A stretch of 64,000 nt of DNA, taken from positions 62,001-126,000 of the forward strand of contig NZ_FRCL01000007.1 in NCBI RefSeq assembly GCF_900142885.1. The letters run 5' to 3'. The number at the start of each line of letters is the position of its first letter. The stretch's first letter is position 1. Position numbers and translations under genes: made by a program. Shown in pieces: positions 42,893 to 52,520 of this stretch. The notes beneath the pieces were generated by a model. That model was not told where the DNA came from. It saw only the letters and a program-made list of their open reading frames with translations, and did not search any database. This DNA comes from Flavobacterium xinjiangense. Lineage in GTDB: Bacteria; Bacteroidota; Bacteroidia; Flavobacteriales; Flavobacteriaceae.

Positions 42893-44092
42893 TTGAATTT
42901 TCCTCTTTACATAGCCAAACGCTACATTCTTAGCAACAGTAAAAACAACGCTATAAATATTATCAATCGCATTGCCAGCATGGGAATTATTGCTGGTGCA
43001 ATGGCTTTGTTTGTCGTTTTATCTGTTTTTAGCGGACTGAAAGTTTTTAGTCTTTCGTTTACCAATGACATTGATCCTGATTTAAAAATTAGTAGCACTT
43101 TAGGCAAATCATTGCTTATTTCTCCCGACCAGGAAAACCAAATCAAGAAAATTGACGGTCTTGCTTCTTATACCAAAATAATTGAAGAACGGGTCTTATT
43201 TACTTATGACGGAAAACAAGAAGTTACTTACTTGAAAGGTGTTGATGCTAATTTCAGTAAAGTTAATGCCATCGAAAAAAAGCTTTTCAACGGTCAATGG
43301 CTGAAACCGGATACGTATCAAGTGGTCGTTGGTTATGGAATTGCCCAGAAATTTTCAATGGGTTTACTTGATTTTAATAATCAGTTAGAAGTGATGGTGC
43401 CAAAGGCAGGAAAAGGCAGCATTGAAAATGAAGAGCAAGCGTTTAACAAAACGGACATTATTCCTGTTGGGATTTATGCCATCAGCGAAGATTTAGATTC
43501 AAAATATGTTTTTGCCGATTTAGGTTTAGCGCAGGAACTATTGGAATACAAAACTAATCAGGTTTCTGGAATTGAAATTAAAGTAAAATCCGGTGCTGAT
43601 GAAAATTCCATCATCAGCAAACTTCAAACTATTTTCAAGGATAAAATTACCATAAAAAATAGGGCTCAACTTAACGAGTCGCTCTACAAAATGTTGAATA
43701 CCGAGAATATTGCCGTGTATTTAATTTTTACTTTAGTTATCGTCGTAGCACTTTTTAATTTGATTGGCGCGCTGATTATGATGATTTTAGACAAAAAAGG
43801 AAATCTTAAAACCCTCTTCAATCTAGGAACTGAAATCAAGGATTTGCGAAAAATATTCTTGCTTCAAGGGACTTTACTGAGTGTTTTTGGAGGAACTATC
43901 GGTTTGATTTTAGGAATTATTATTGTGTTATTACAACAACAATTTGAACTTATTATGATAACCCCAACACTGGCTTATCCTGTGGTTTTCAATGTAGAAA
44001 ATGTATTGATTGTTATGGGAACCATAGTTACGCTCGGTTTTGTAGCTTCGCTGATTGCGAGTAGTCGTGTGAGTAAAAAGTTATTGGAGTAA
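42893..44092 (+). CDS. FtsX-like permease of the LolC/E type
   Basis: A 399-residue inner membrane ABC permease subunit with four membrane segments: one at about 25-50 (GIIAGAMALFVVLSVFSGL) and three near the C-terminus (VYLIFTLVIVVALFNLIGAL, FGGTIGLILGIIIVLL, VMGTIVTLGFVASLIA). A periplasmic MacB/LolE-like domain lies between. The family moves lipoproteins toward the outer membrane or performs similar extrusion. Translation starts at TTG 42893, only 3 bases after the rbfA stop; the protein reads (M)NFPLYIAKRYI from there, as relatives do. Coupled translation is likely. Confidence 0.88.
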   Translation: MNFPLYIAKRYILSNSKNNAINIINRIASMGIIAGAMALFVVLSVFSGLKVFSLSFTNDIDPDLKISSTLGKSLLISPDQENQIKKIDGLASYTKIIEERVLFTYDGKQEVTYLKGVDANFSKVNAIEKKLFNGQWLKPDTYQVVVGYGIAQKFSMGLLDFNNQLEVMVPKAGKGSIENEEQAFNKTDIIPVGIYAISEDLDSKYVFADLGLAQELLEYKTNQVSGIEIKVKSGADENSIISKLQTIFKDKITIKNRAQLNESLYKMLNTENIAVYLIFTLVIVVALFNLIGALIMMILDKKGNLKTLFNLGTEIKDLRKIFLLQGTLLSVFGGTIGLILGIIIVLLQQQFELIMITPTLAYPVVFNVENVLIVMGTIVTLGFVASLIASSRVSKKLLE

Positions 44093-44142
44093 GATTTTTG
44101 ACTTCAAATTAACGATTTTTGATTTCGGATTTAAAAAAAATA

Positions 44143-44229
44143 AAACACAAATTCCACTAATTTACATGAGCTCATTTGTGCAAATTAGTGGAATTGCTTC
44201 GCCTGTTCACTATAGCTCGGGTTGTGTTT
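44143..44229. repeat. Inverted repeat interrupted by a 27-bp insert
   Basis: The left arm is AAACACAAATTCCACTAATTT (44143-44163, one base longer than can be exactly repeated here). The right arm is AAATTAGTGGAATT, then a GC-richer 27-base stretch (44196-44222, GCTTCGCC...GCTCGGGT), then TGTGTTT. Removing the 27 bases restores a perfect 21-bp match. Confidence 0.6.
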
Positions 44230-44240
44230 GAAATATTTAG

Positions 44241-45233
44241 TTAAACAACCTCATAACCAGCATAAGCATCTTCGATCTCGTTCAAAGCGGCGAACAACTC
44301 TTCAGGGCGATCTAAGGTTACTAATTGTTGTTTGAATGGTTTAAAAGAATGAATTCCTTTAAAATAATTGGTATAATGTGGGCGTGTTTCTACAATTCCT
44401 AGTCTTTCACCTTTCCATTCCATAGCCCAAGTCAGGTGATTTCGCACTGCTTCAACTCTATCAATAACTGTAGGTTTTGGCAAATGTTCACCAGTTTTAA
44501 AGTAATGTTTGATTTCGTCAAAAATCCAAGGATAACCAATAGCAGCGCGACCGATCATAATTCCGTCGATACCGTATTCGTTTTTATACTGTAACGCTTT
44601 TTCCGGAGAATCGATATCGCCATTTCCAAAAATAGGCATCGTGATTCTAGGATTATTTTTTACTCGGGCAATATGCGACCAGTCGGAATGGCCTTTGTAC
44701 ATTTGGGCACGGGTTCTGGCGTGTATGCTCAAAGCGGCAACACCAATGTCTTGCAAACGTTCCGCAACCTCATCAATATTTATCGAATTATCATCCCAAC
44801 CCAAACGCGTTTTTACCGTTACAGGCAAATGCGTACTGTCGATAACAGCTTGAGTCAAACGAATCATTAAATCAACGTCTTTCAAAACGCCGGCTCCAGC
44901 ACCTTTGCAAACGACTTTTTTTACAGGGCAACCAAAATTAATATCTATTAAATCCGGGTTTACGGTAGATACAATTCTTGAAGATAGTGCCATTGCTTCT
45001 TCATCACCACCAAAAATCTGGATTCCTACAGGTCTTTCGTAATCGAAAATGTCTAATTTCATTCGGCTTTTAATGGCGTCACGAATTAATCCTTCGGAAG
45101 AAATAAATTCAGAATACATCATATCAGCTCCATGGGCTTTACACAATCTGCGGAAAGGCGGATCGCTCACATCTTCCATAGGTGCGAGAAGTAAAGGGAA
45201 ATCAGGTAATATTATGTTGCCAATCTTGATCAT
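44241..45233 (-). CDS. dusB: tRNA dihydrouridine synthase
   Basis: A flavoenzyme reducing uridine to dihydrouridine in tRNA D-loops. The 330 residues form a TIM barrel with APMEDVSDPPFR, the family signature DINFGCPVKKVVCKGAGAG with the catalytic Cys, KTRLGWDD, and ALSIHARTRAQMYKG. It is closest in appearance to DusB. I start at ATG 45233, not the TTG at 45251, because a perfect -7 box (45249-45256, minus strand TATCTTTG) covers the longer start. Confidence 0.93.
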   Translation of the reverse strand: MIKIGNIILPDFPLLLAPMEDVSDPPFRRLCKAHGADMMYSEFISSEGLIRDAIKSRMKLDIFDYERPVGIQIFGGDEEAMALSSRIVSTVNPDLIDINFGCPVKKVVCKGAGAGVLKDVDLMIRLTQAVIDSTHLPVTVKTRLGWDDNSINIDEVAERLQDIGVAALSIHARTRAQMYKGHSDWSHIARVKNNPRITMPIFGNGDIDSPEKALQYKNEYGIDGIMIGRAAIGYPWIFDEIKHYFKTGEHLPKPTVIDRVEAVRNHLTWAMEWKGERLGIVETRPHYTNYFKGIHSFKPFKQQLVTLDRPEELFAALNEIEDAYAGYEVV

Positions 45234-45338
45234 CAATTTATTTTTTTGCAAAGATAGTTAAGAAAGTTCGGTTATGAAATTTAATCTTATGTGTGACAAT
45301 CATTTAAAATTAATAATTATTTTTACGAAAACTTAGCA

Positions 45339-46544
45339 ATGCTTTTTCAATTTGGATTTTATAGTTCTGTTTTACTTATTTCCTTTACACAAGGAATAGT
45401 TTATAGCGCTTTAATACTCGCAAAGGCAATAAAGACTCAAAACAAATCCAATTATTTATTGAGTCTTTTTATTTTTTTGTGCTGTCTTTATATTGCGCCC
45501 TGGATGCTAGGTTTTGCTGGTTGGTATGACAATCAACCATACAGGGATTTTTTATTTTATACGCCTTTTCAGCATTTGCTATTTGTTGGTCCGATTATCT
45601 TTTTTTACACGCAAAGCCTGTTAAATCCATCTTTCAAATTTTCAAAAAAAGAAGCACTTCATTTACTTCCTGGATTCATTTATCTCCTATACATTACTGC
45701 AATTTGGGTTTATGACAAGTTTATTTTTGGAGATTACTATTTCTATAAAAACGGCATGGATAAAGATTTTGATTATTGGTATCAAAAGCTGGGTTTAGTT
45801 TCCATGATTGTTTATTTTATTTTGAGTATTCAATATTATAATATTTACAAAAAACTAATGCTTCAAGTAGTTAGTTATGCCGATACTATTTTGTTTAAAT
45901 GGATAAAAACGTATTTAATTGCTTTTTTAGTCATGCTGCTTTTACCAATTTTTTTTGATATTACAGGCGTTTTTTATCCCGAAATGAAATCCTACCAAGG
46001 CAGCTGGTGGTTTTTTCTTTTCTTTTCAATTGTTATGTATTATATAGCAATTACTGGATATTCAAACCCTCTAAACACTACAATTCCGTTTAAGATGTCT
46101 TTTTTTGATAAAAATCCGATACTCTTATTGAATGAAAATCAGACCAATGAAACAGAAAACAGTATTGACATTCAGTACGAAACATTTGAAGAATCAAATT
46201 CACCTGAAATTGAACATTGGAAATCCAAAATTGAAACATTAATTCAAGATGAAAAATGGTATCAAAATTCTGAATTGACACTTCTAGATTTAGCAAAAAA
46301 ACTAGGGACAAATGTTTCTGTAATTTCTAAAACCATCAATCAAGGATTTGAAATGAATTTTAATGATTGTATTAATAGCTACCGAATTAAAGCGGTGAAA
46401 AACAGTCTTGCAGACGGTGAACATAAAAATTCTACCTTATTAGGAATAGCTTTTGATAGTGGTTTTAACTCAAAAGCAACTTTCAACCGAGCTTTCAAAA
46501 AAAATACCGGAAAAACTCCAAAAGAATATATTGAAACTTTGTAA
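45339..46544 (+). CDS. AraC-family transcriptional regulator with N-terminal membrane domain
   Basis: A 401-residue membrane regulator. Seven hydrophobic segments fill about residues 1-245 (SVLLISFTQGIVYSALIL through FFLFFSIVMYYIAITGY). The C-terminal 100 residues form an AraC HTH domain (LTLLDLAKKLGTNVSVISK, then STLLGIAFDSGFNSKATFNRAFKK in outline, and TGKTPKEYIE). Such 7TM-HTH proteins are abundant in Bacteroidota and probably respond to a membrane or extracellular cue. Four small genes follow on the same strand and could be its targets. Confidence 0.9.
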   Translation: MLFQFGFYSSVLLISFTQGIVYSALILAKAIKTQNKSNYLLSLFIFLCCLYIAPWMLGFAGWYDNQPYRDFLFYTPFQHLLFVGPIIFFYTQSLLNPSFKFSKKEALHLLPGFIYLLYITAIWVYDKFIFGDYYFYKNGMDKDFDYWYQKLGLVSMIVYFILSIQYYNIYKKLMLQVVSYADTILFKWIKTYLIAFLVMLLLPIFFDITGVFYPEMKSYQGSWWFFLFFSIVMYYIAITGYSNPLNTTIPFKMSFFDKNPILLLNENQTNETENSIDIQYETFEESNSPEIEHWKSKIETLIQDEKWYQNSELTLLDLAKKLGTNVSVISKTINQGFEMNFNDCINSYRIKAVKNSLADGEHKNSTLLGIAFDSGFNSKATFNRAFKKNTGKTPKEYIETL

Positions 46545-46664
46545 CTTCAACATTCACAACACTTCTCAAATAATATTTAGTTAGTCTCAAATCATAATTT
46601 GAAGCGATTGACTATGATTTATGGCGCAATTTTGCCCTGTTAATAATCATTAAAAATTCAAATT

Positions 46665-47021
46665 ATGAAATTACTTATTACATTATTCGCTATTTTATTA
46701 CTTGTTACCTCTTGTGGAGTATTTGGTTCGCTAACTTCTAACACAACCATTAAACCAAACGAAAGTTTTGTTTTAGGAAATAATGAACACGGAACCTTTA
46801 AAGTAAAACTTAAAAACGTTTCCAATCACGATTTACAAATAATTAAGGCTCCTATTACTGGAGGAACGCATTCGCCGATTATTGTTAGTCCAAATGAAAC
46901 TATTAAAGTAAAAGCAGAAAGCAGTACCGCTTTAGTTATTGAAAACAAATCCAATGAAATTGCGTCGGTTGATTTGTATGTAACTGGAGATACCGGATTA
47001 TCGATGGGATATAAGAAATAA
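46665..47021 (+). CDS. Small lipoprotein, function unknown
   Basis: A 118-residue lipoprotein with a signal ending LLVTSC (lipid on Cys17). The mature region is all beta and rich in Asn and Ser (FVLGNNEHGTFKVKLKNVSNHDLQI), without motifs I recognise. It follows the membrane AraC gene by 120 bases and precedes the disrupted GIN-domain gene. An envelope role is a guess. Confidence 0.75.
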   Translation: MKLLITLFAILLLVTSCGVFGSLTSNTTIKPNESFVLGNNEHGTFKVKLKNVSNHDLQIIKAPITGGTHSPIIVSPNETIKVKAESSTALVIENKSNEIASVDLYVTGDTGLSMGYKK

Positions 47022-47060
47022 ACGAGTTTCAATCAACAATGAATCATTAAAAAACTTATT

Positions 47061-47503
47061 ATGACAAAATTAATCATCGCAATGGTATTGGCTTTATCGT
47101 CAACTTTTGTAAACGCACAACTAAGAGGTTCAGGAAAAACGATTACCAAAACTTACAATTATAAAAATTTCAGTAAAGTAATTTTTAACGATTTAGACGG
47201 AAAATAACCATGCCTTTTATACTAGAAGCAAGCAATAATGGCAATTCTGGACTAACTGTTACTAGTATAAACAGCAAAAATTTCAAATCCGTAAATCCAG
47301 TAAATGGAAGCACTACACTGTCAGGAATTATTGATAATCTTGAGATAGTTTGTCGAGGGAATGGAAATCTTAACGCCGAAAAACTAATCGCAAAAAAGGC
47401 TAAAATAACTTGTAGTGGCAATGGAAATGCAAGAGTAAATGCAACTAATATTAATGAATCAATCAAATCTGGAAACGGAAATATTGTGAATATTAACAAA
47501 TAG
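47061..47503 (+). pseudogene. GIN/DUF2807 head-domain protein, disrupted by deletion and frameshift
   Basis: The reading frame from ATG 47061 gives a signal peptide and MTKLIIAMVLALSSTFVNA, then KTYNYKNFSKVIFNDLDGK and a stop at 47205. A second frame continues at once as (KI)TMPFILEASNNGNSGLTV to the end of a GIN-type beta-solenoid (VCRGNGNLNAEKLIAKKAKITCSGNGN in outline). One extra A in the A run at 47201-47204 would join the two. The joined protein would be about 148 residues. GIN proteins of this type, as I remember them, have some 60 residues between DLDGK and ITMP, so an internal deletion is the likelier history. Some translation of the second frame from ATG 47210 is possible but it lacks a signal. 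Confidence 0.75.
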
Positions 47504-47534
47504 TAATATAATTTGAAATCTTAATACTTTTTTT

Positions 47535-48029
47535 ATGAAGCTACTAACTAAAATCACTAAACCCATTTTGTTGACACATTGGTCGCAAGATTTATTTATA
47601 ACTATTCCACGAATTGTTTGTGGCTACTTGTTAGCCTTTAATTTTGGAGCGGCAAAATTCGGAATGCCTTGGTCGCCAACCGACAATAATTTAGGATTGT
47701 TTGAAGTCGCTTTTTGGTTTCCAAATGATGTTGCTAATTATGGTGGTGTTTTTGCAATTGCTCCGGGATTTTTTGCTTGGATGGGCGCATTTGGAGAAGC
47801 CATTGGCGGATTATTGTTATTGTTCGGATTTCAAACTAGAATAGCCTCTTTTCTTATTATTTGCACCATGTTAGTAGCTATTTTTATGCAACAAATCAAC
47901 AACGGATTATGGAATTGTCTAGCTGCAATGGGATTTTTGTGGATTGCGATGTTTTATTTAATTCTAGGTTCGGGGAGATTTGGAATCGATTATTTATTAA
48001 TCCTAAAAAAGCATAATTATGAAAACTAA
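47535..48029 (+). CDS. DoxX family membrane protein
   Basis: A 164-residue protein with four membrane segments, including IPRIVCGYLLAFNFGAAKFG, FAWMGAFGEAIGGLLLLFGF, FLIICTMLVAIFMQQI and FLWIAMFYLILGSGRFGIDYLL in outline. The conserved E in GEAIGGLLL and the closing GSGRFGID are typical of DoxX. Family members are linked to quinone or thiol redox processes; the role here is not known. It overlaps the next gene by 11 bases. Confidence 0.87.
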   Translation: MKLLTKITKPILLTHWSQDLFITIPRIVCGYLLAFNFGAAKFGMPWSPTDNNLGLFEVAFWFPNDVANYGGVFAIAPGFFAWMGAFGEAIGGLLLLFGFQTRIASFLIICTMLVAIFMQQINNGLWNCLAAMGFLWIAMFYLILGSGRFGIDYLLILKKHNYEN

Positions 48030-48378
48030 AGTAGCTATAAGTGTTTGCATACTCTCTTTATTTTTAACAAGTTGTGTGCAAAAAACTTTTAAAAAAACAG
48101 TTGTTTTTAGATTAAACACTTCTGAAATAAAAGAGGTGAAAAAGGTTGGGATTAGAGGAAAAGACAAACCATTATCTTGGGATTATGACACCGAAATGAA
48201 AACGATACAAAAAGACAGTCTTTATGAAATAACCGTAACTTTTGAAACTGGATATAAATTTACCGAAGTAAAATTTGTAGTGAATGACGACTTCGAATTC
48301 AAAAATGAAGACAACAGAAGGGTAGTTTTTTCAGAAAAAGACACCACTTTTTACAATGCAAAATATAATATGAGGTAA
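48019..48378 (+). CDS. Small lipoprotein with a starch-binding-like beta domain
   Basis: A 119-residue lipoprotein with lipobox LFLTSC (Cys19). The mature part has VGIRGKDKPLSWDYDTEMK, then YEITVTFETGYKFTEVKFVVNDDFEF and NRRVVF. The order (R-G, PL-W, tensed F-V-N, NR) resembles the CBM20/CBM48-like fold that binds glucans, but the match is short and I am unsure. It overlaps doxX, so the two are translationally coupled. Confidence 0.7.
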   Translation: MKTKVAISVCILSLFLTSCVQKTFKKTVVFRLNTSEIKEVKKVGIRGKDKPLSWDYDTEMKTIQKDSLYEITVTFETGYKFTEVKFVVNDDFEFKNEDNRRVVFSEKDTTFYNAKYNMR

Positions 48379-48437
48379 AATATAATTTTTTAAAATACCT
48401 GAAAATTAATTCCAATTCAACTGTCAAACTTTTACCC

Positions 48438-48445
48438 TATATTTG
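48438..48445 (+). promoter_or_regulatory. -7 element of lepA
   Basis: TATATTTG matches TAnnTTTG, 44 bases before the lepA ATG at 48490. No TTG at the usual -33 distance. Confidence 0.4.
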
Positions 48446-48489
48446 CAGATTAAATGCCAAAGCATTAGTAAAATTGACAGATACAGAAG

Positions 48490-50286
48490 ATGAAGCATAT
48501 TAGAAATTTTTGCATTATTGCACATATTGACCACGGAAAAAGTACGCTTGCTGATAGACTTCTTGGCGCAACACAAACTGTTACCGCTCGTGAAGAAAAA
48601 GCGCAATTGCTTGATAACATGGACTTGGAACGCGAACGTGGGATTACGATTAAGAGTCACGCGATTCAGATGGAATACACGTATAAAGGACAAGAATACA
48701 TCCTGAATTTGATTGATACTCCGGGACACGTGGATTTTTCATATGAGGTTTCTCGTTCGATTGCAGCTTGTGAAGGCGCACTTTTGATTGTAGATGCAGC
48801 GCAAAGTATTCAGGCACAAACGATTTCGAATTTATATTTGGCTCTAGAGAATGACTTGGAAATTATTCCGGTTTTAAATAAAGTAGATTTACCAAGCGCC
48901 AATCCAGAGGAAGTAAGTGACGATATAATTGATTTACTTGGATGTAAATTGGAAGATATTATACACGCTTCGGGTAAAACTGGTTTTGGTGTGGAAAATA
49001 TATTGGCAGCAATTATCGAAAAAATTCCGCCTCCATCAGGAAATGTGGATGAGCCGCTACAGGCATTGATTTTTGACTCCCATTACAATCCGTTTCGTGG
49101 AATTGAAGTTATTTTCCGTGTCAAAAACGGACAGATTAAAAAAGGCCAGAAAATCAAGTTCATGGCCACCGGTAATGAATATTTTGCAGACGAAATTGGT
49201 ACTTTGAAACTAAACCAGGTTCCGAAACAAGTCATTTCAGCAGGTGATGTTGGTTATTTGATTTCTGGAATTAAGGAAGCGAAAGAAGTAAAAGTAGGAG
49301 ATACGTTGACGGATGCAAAAACACCAACAACGAATATAATTAAAGGTTTTGAAGACGTGAAACCAATGGTTTTTGCTGGGATTTATCCTGTAGATACCGA
49401 AGATTATGAGGAGTTGAGAAACTCTATGGAAAAACTGCAGTTGAATGACGCTTCGCTGGTTTTTTTACCGGAAAGCTCAGCAGCTTTAGGATTTGGTTTC
49501 CGTTGCGGATTCTTAGGAATGTTACACATGGAAATTATCCAGGAACGTTTGGAGAGAGAGTTTAACATGACTGTGATTACTACCGTCCCCAACGTTTCGT
49601 ATTTGGCTTACACCAAAAAAGACCCTACAACACCGCTTATAGTAAATAATCCTTCGGACTTACCGGAGCCTTCTCGTTTAGACCATGTTGAAGAGCCTTT
49701 TATAAAAGCAACAATCATTACCAAATCTGATTATGTTGGAAATGTAATGAGTTTGTGTATCGAAAAACGTGGATTGATTACCAATCAAACGTACTTGACT
49801 ACGGAACGTGTAGAGTTGACTTTTGATATGCCGTTAGCAGAGATTGTATTTGATTTTTATGACCGTTTGAAAACAGTTTCTAAAGGATATGCTTCCTTTG
49901 ATTACACGCCAATTGGGATGCGAACTTCTAATTTGGTTAAAGTTGATATCTTGTTAAACGCTACGATTGTGGATGCTTTATCATCCTTGATGCATGCCGA
50001 TAATGCGTATTCTATTGGTAAAAAAATGTGTGAGAAGTTGAAAGAATTAATTCCACGCCAACAATTTGATATTCCTGTTCAAGCAGCTATCGGGGTAAAA
50101 GTAATTTCGCGTGAAACGATAAAAGCATTGCGTAAAGATGTTACCGCCAAATGTTATGGTGGAGATATTTCCCGTAAACGAAAACTATTGGAAAAACAGA
50201 AAAAAGGTAAAAAACGTATGAGATTGGTTGGAAATGTTGAAATTCCTCAAGAAGCGTTTATGGCTGTTTTGAAATTGAATGATTAA
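48490..50286 (+). CDS. lepA: Elongation factor 4
   Basis: LepA (EF4) is a ribosomal GTPase that acts on stalled or misassembled ribosomes. The 598 residues contain G1 AHIDHGKST, the switch region [10 protein letters not shown]3 DTPGHVDF, G4 NKVDLP, and the EF-G-like domains. The LepA-specific C-terminal domain ([36 protein letters not shown] in outline, ending [27 protein letters not shown]) is complete. Length is exactly that of the family. Confidence 0.97.
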   Translation: MKHIRNFCIIAHIDHGKSTLADRLLGATQTVTAREEKAQLLDNMDLERERGITIKSHAIQMEYTYKGQEYILNLIDTPGHVDFSYEVSRSIAACEGALLIVDAAQSIQAQTISNLYLALENDLEIIPVLNKVDLPSANPEEVSDDIIDLLGCKLEDIIHASGKTGFGVENILAAIIEKIPPPSGNVDEPLQALIFDSHYNPFRGIEVIFRVKNGQIKKGQKIKFMATGNEYFADEIGTLKLNQVPKQVISAGDVGYLISGIKEAKEVKVGDTLTDAKTPTTNIIKGFEDVKPMVFAGIYPVDTEDYEELRNSMEKLQLNDASLVFLPESSAALGFGFRCGFLGMLHMEIIQERLEREFNMTVITTVPNVSYLAYTKKDPTTPLIVNNPSDLPEPSRLDHVEEPFIKATIITKSDYVGNVMSLCIEKRGLITNQTYLTTERVELTFDMPLAEIVFDFYDRLKTVSKGYASFDYTPIGMRTSNLVKVDILLNATIVDALSSLMHADNAYSIGKKMCEKLKELIPRQQFDIPVQAAIGVKVISRETIKALRKDVTAKCYGGDISRKRKLLEKQKKGKKRMRLVGNVEIPQEAFMAVLKLND

Positions 50287-50330
50287 TTTATTTTTTAGAA
50301 GAAAGAATAAAGAGAATAGAATATAGAGAA

Positions 50331-50364
50331 AAACCTGATGATGTAAAAATTATCAGGTTTTTTT
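50331..50364. terminator. Terminator between lepA and the PfkB kinase gene
   Basis: AAACCTGAT and ATCAGGTTT pair across a 12-base loop and run into seven T on the plus strand. A runs upstream make it usable in both directions. Confidence 0.75.
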
Positions 50365-50368
50365 GTTT

Positions 50369-51301
50369 TTATTTATTCTTCAACCATTCAAACAATCGTT
50401 TAGCATCTTCGGATTTAAACAATTGGGTTCCCTCGTTCATGGTCGCTGCCGATCCGCAAGCAACTCCCCAACGAATGACTTCTTTCAGACTTTTATTTTG
50501 CGAAAGTGCCCAAACCATTCCTCCCACCATGCTGTCTCCGGCACCTACAGTACTTTTTTTGGCCACATTGGGAGCAGGAACAAACTCGTAAACATCTTTT
50601 GCAACCAACACCGCACCTTGTGGACCAAGAGAAACGACTACGATTTCGGCGCCACCTTTAGCTATGATTTGTTTTGCGGCTTCATTTACTTCCTCCAGCT
50701 CCAATCGCTCTACGCCAATCAGTTTTGCAAGTTCACCAACATTGGGTTTTATCATATAAACACCTACTTCTAACGCCTTTTTTAATGCTTCGCCTGACGT
50801 GTCCACAATTAATTTAGCCTTTGATTTTTTTGTGATTTCTGCAATTTTCGAATAAAAATTAACAGATAAACCTTCATTCAAACTGCCGCTGGCTACTAAA
50901 AATTTTGGTTTTAAAGCTGCTATGGTTTCTAGTATTCTGTCGCTTTCTTCATCGGAAATTTTTCCGCCGGTAAATCCAAAACGGTATTGAGAATTGGTAT
51001 TGTCATCCACGGCAACAAAACTTTCTCTGGTCCAACTCTCAACGGCAACAGCTTCAAAGGCAATTCCTTCCTTAGCAACCAATTCTTCAAGCATTTTACC
51101 TGTTGCCCCCCCAGAAGTAAAGACAGCTAAAGAAGTTCCGCCTAGACGCGAGATTGCCTTAGATACGTTGATTCCCCCTCCACCAGCATCAAACCGCGGT
51201 TCATCACAGCGTATTTTCTGTTCTGGAACCAAACCTCTAAAGTGAGTACTTTTGTCTAAAGCCGAGTTAACTGTAATAGTAACGATATCAAATGATTTCA
51301 T
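50369..51301 (-). CDS. 1-phosphofructokinase family hexose kinase
   Basis: A 310-residue PfkB-type sugar kinase of the 1-phosphofructokinase/6-phosphofructokinase II/tagatose-6-phosphate kinase group. It starts ITVNSALDKSTHF, has ARFDAGGGGINVSKAISRLGG in outline for substrate binding, and ends with the catalytic NVAKKSTVGAGDSMVGG (base Asp). The exact sugar phosphate cannot be told: no fructose PTS genes are nearby. It is a single gene convergent with lepA. Confidence 0.88.
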   Translation of the reverse strand: MKSFDIVTITVNSALDKSTHFRGLVPEQKIRCDEPRFDAGGGGINVSKAISRLGGTSLAVFTSGGATGKMLEELVAKEGIAFEAVAVESWTRESFVAVDDNTNSQYRFGFTGGKISDEESDRILETIAALKPKFLVASGSLNEGLSVNFYSKIAEITKKSKAKLIVDTSGEALKKALEVGVYMIKPNVGELAKLIGVERLELEEVNEAAKQIIAKGGAEIVVVSLGPQGAVLVAKDVYEFVPAPNVAKKSTVGAGDSMVGGMVWALSQNKSLKEVIRWGVACGSAATMNEGTQLFKSEDAKRLFEWLKNK

Positions 51302-51376
51302 TTTTTTAAGTTTAATAATTTAAAGATGCGAAAAAATCGGCAAAAATTGATGCAATTCAGCGCGAAAATTTCTTTG

Positions 51377-51384
51377 TATATTTG
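51377..51384 (+). promoter_or_regulatory. -7 element of thiL
   Basis: TATATTTG matches TAnnTTTG, 23 bases before the thiL ATG. The nearest TTG is 27 bp away, too far for a good -33. Confidence 0.4.
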
Positions 51385-51407
51385 CAACCTCAAAACAATA
51401 AAAAATA

Positions 51408-52457
51408 ATGATCGAAGATAAAACCCCACAACGTACAAGTATTGCTCAATTAGGTGAATTTGGATTGATAGACCATTTGACAAAAAACTTTGAAATCAAT
51501 CAGCCTTCTACTCTAAAAGGGATTGGCGATGATGCTGCAGTTTTGGATTTCAAAGATAAAAAGGTCGTTATCTCTACGGATTTATTGATTGAAGGTGTAC
51601 ATTTTGATTTGGCTTATATGCCTTTAAAACATTTAGGATACAAGGCAGTCGTTGTAAACATCTCAGACATTTGTGCGATGAATGCCAAAGCAACACAAAT
51701 CACGGTTTCTGTTGCAGTTTCCAATCGTTTCCCGTTAGAAGCCTTAGACGAATTATTTGCAGGAATTACACATGCGGCCAACGAATACAAAGTAGACGTT
51801 ATTGGTGGAGATACTACCTCATCACAAAAAGGATTAATAATTAGTATTACTGCTATTGGCGAAGCTGATAAGGAAGAGATCGTTTATAGAAATGGCGCAA
51901 AACAAACTGATTTATTAGTGGTAACAGGTGATCTTGGTGCTGCATACATGGGTTTACAGGTTTTAGAAAGAGAAAAGCAAGTTTTTCAGGTGAATCCAAA
52001 TTCACAACCTGATTTGGATGCTTATACTTATTTGATAGAACGTCAATTAAAACCAGAAGCACGAAAAGATGTGCGCACTTTGTTGCATGCTTTAGAAATA
52101 AAACCAACTTCAATGATTGATATTTCGGATGGATTATCATCAGAGATTATGCATTTATGCAGGCAATCTAAAGTGGGATGTAATTTATATGAAGACAAAT
52201 TACCTATCGACCCTCAGTTTATAAATGTTTGCGAGGAATTCAATATCGATAGCACCACTGTTGCAATAAATGGAGGTGAAGATTATGAATTGCTTTTCAC
52301 TATTGCTATGGAGGATTTTGAAAAAATAAAAGGAAATCCAAATTTCACTATCATTGGACACATGACACAAGAAAGTGAAGGAATTCATTTAGTAACTCGA
52401 GCCAACACAAGAATTGCATTAAAAGCTCGTGGTTGGGATGCAATCCGAGAAGAATAA
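51408..52457 (+). CDS. thiL: Thiamine-phosphate kinase
   Basis: ThiL phosphorylates thiamine monophosphate to the active cofactor thiamine pyrophosphate. The 349 residues of the PurM/AIRS fold show GIGDDAAVLDF, STDLLIEGVHFDLAYM, INVSDI-like VVNISDICAMNA, GGDTTSS, TGDLGAAYMGL and the late MIDISDGLSSEI and NGGEDYELLF, all family hallmarks. No other thiamine gene is nearby, which is usual for this gene in Bacteroidota. Confidence 0.95.
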   Translation: MIEDKTPQRTSIAQLGEFGLIDHLTKNFEINQPSTLKGIGDDAAVLDFKDKKVVISTDLLIEGVHFDLAYMPLKHLGYKAVVVNISDICAMNAKATQITVSVAVSNRFPLEALDELFAGITHAANEYKVDVIGGDTTSSQKGLIISITAIGEADKEEIVYRNGAKQTDLLVVTGDLGAAYMGLQVLEREKQVFQVNPNSQPDLDAYTYLIERQLKPEARKDVRTLLHALEIKPTSMIDISDGLSSEIMHLCRQSKVGCNLYEDKLPIDPQFINVCEEFNIDSTTVAINGGEDYELLFTIAMEDFEKIKGNPNFTIIGHMTQESEGIHLVTRANTRIALKARGWDAIREE

Positions 52458-52468
52458 ATTTTTTTATT

Positions 52469-52505
52469 AAACAAAAAAGACACGTATTCAGTGTCTTTTT
52501 TGTTT
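52469..52505. terminator. Bidirectional terminator between thiL and the response regulator gene
   Basis: AAACAAAAAAGACAC and GTGTCTTTTTTGTTT pair perfectly around a 7-base loop. It serves two convergent genes. Confidence 0.85.
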
Positions 52506-52520
52506 AATTATTTTCAAAAG

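Noticed and set aside
47185..47499. A 104-codon minus-strand frame opposite the broken GIN gene
   Set aside because: It mirrors the repetitive GNGN coding of the plus strand, starts without a signal and shows no family pattern.
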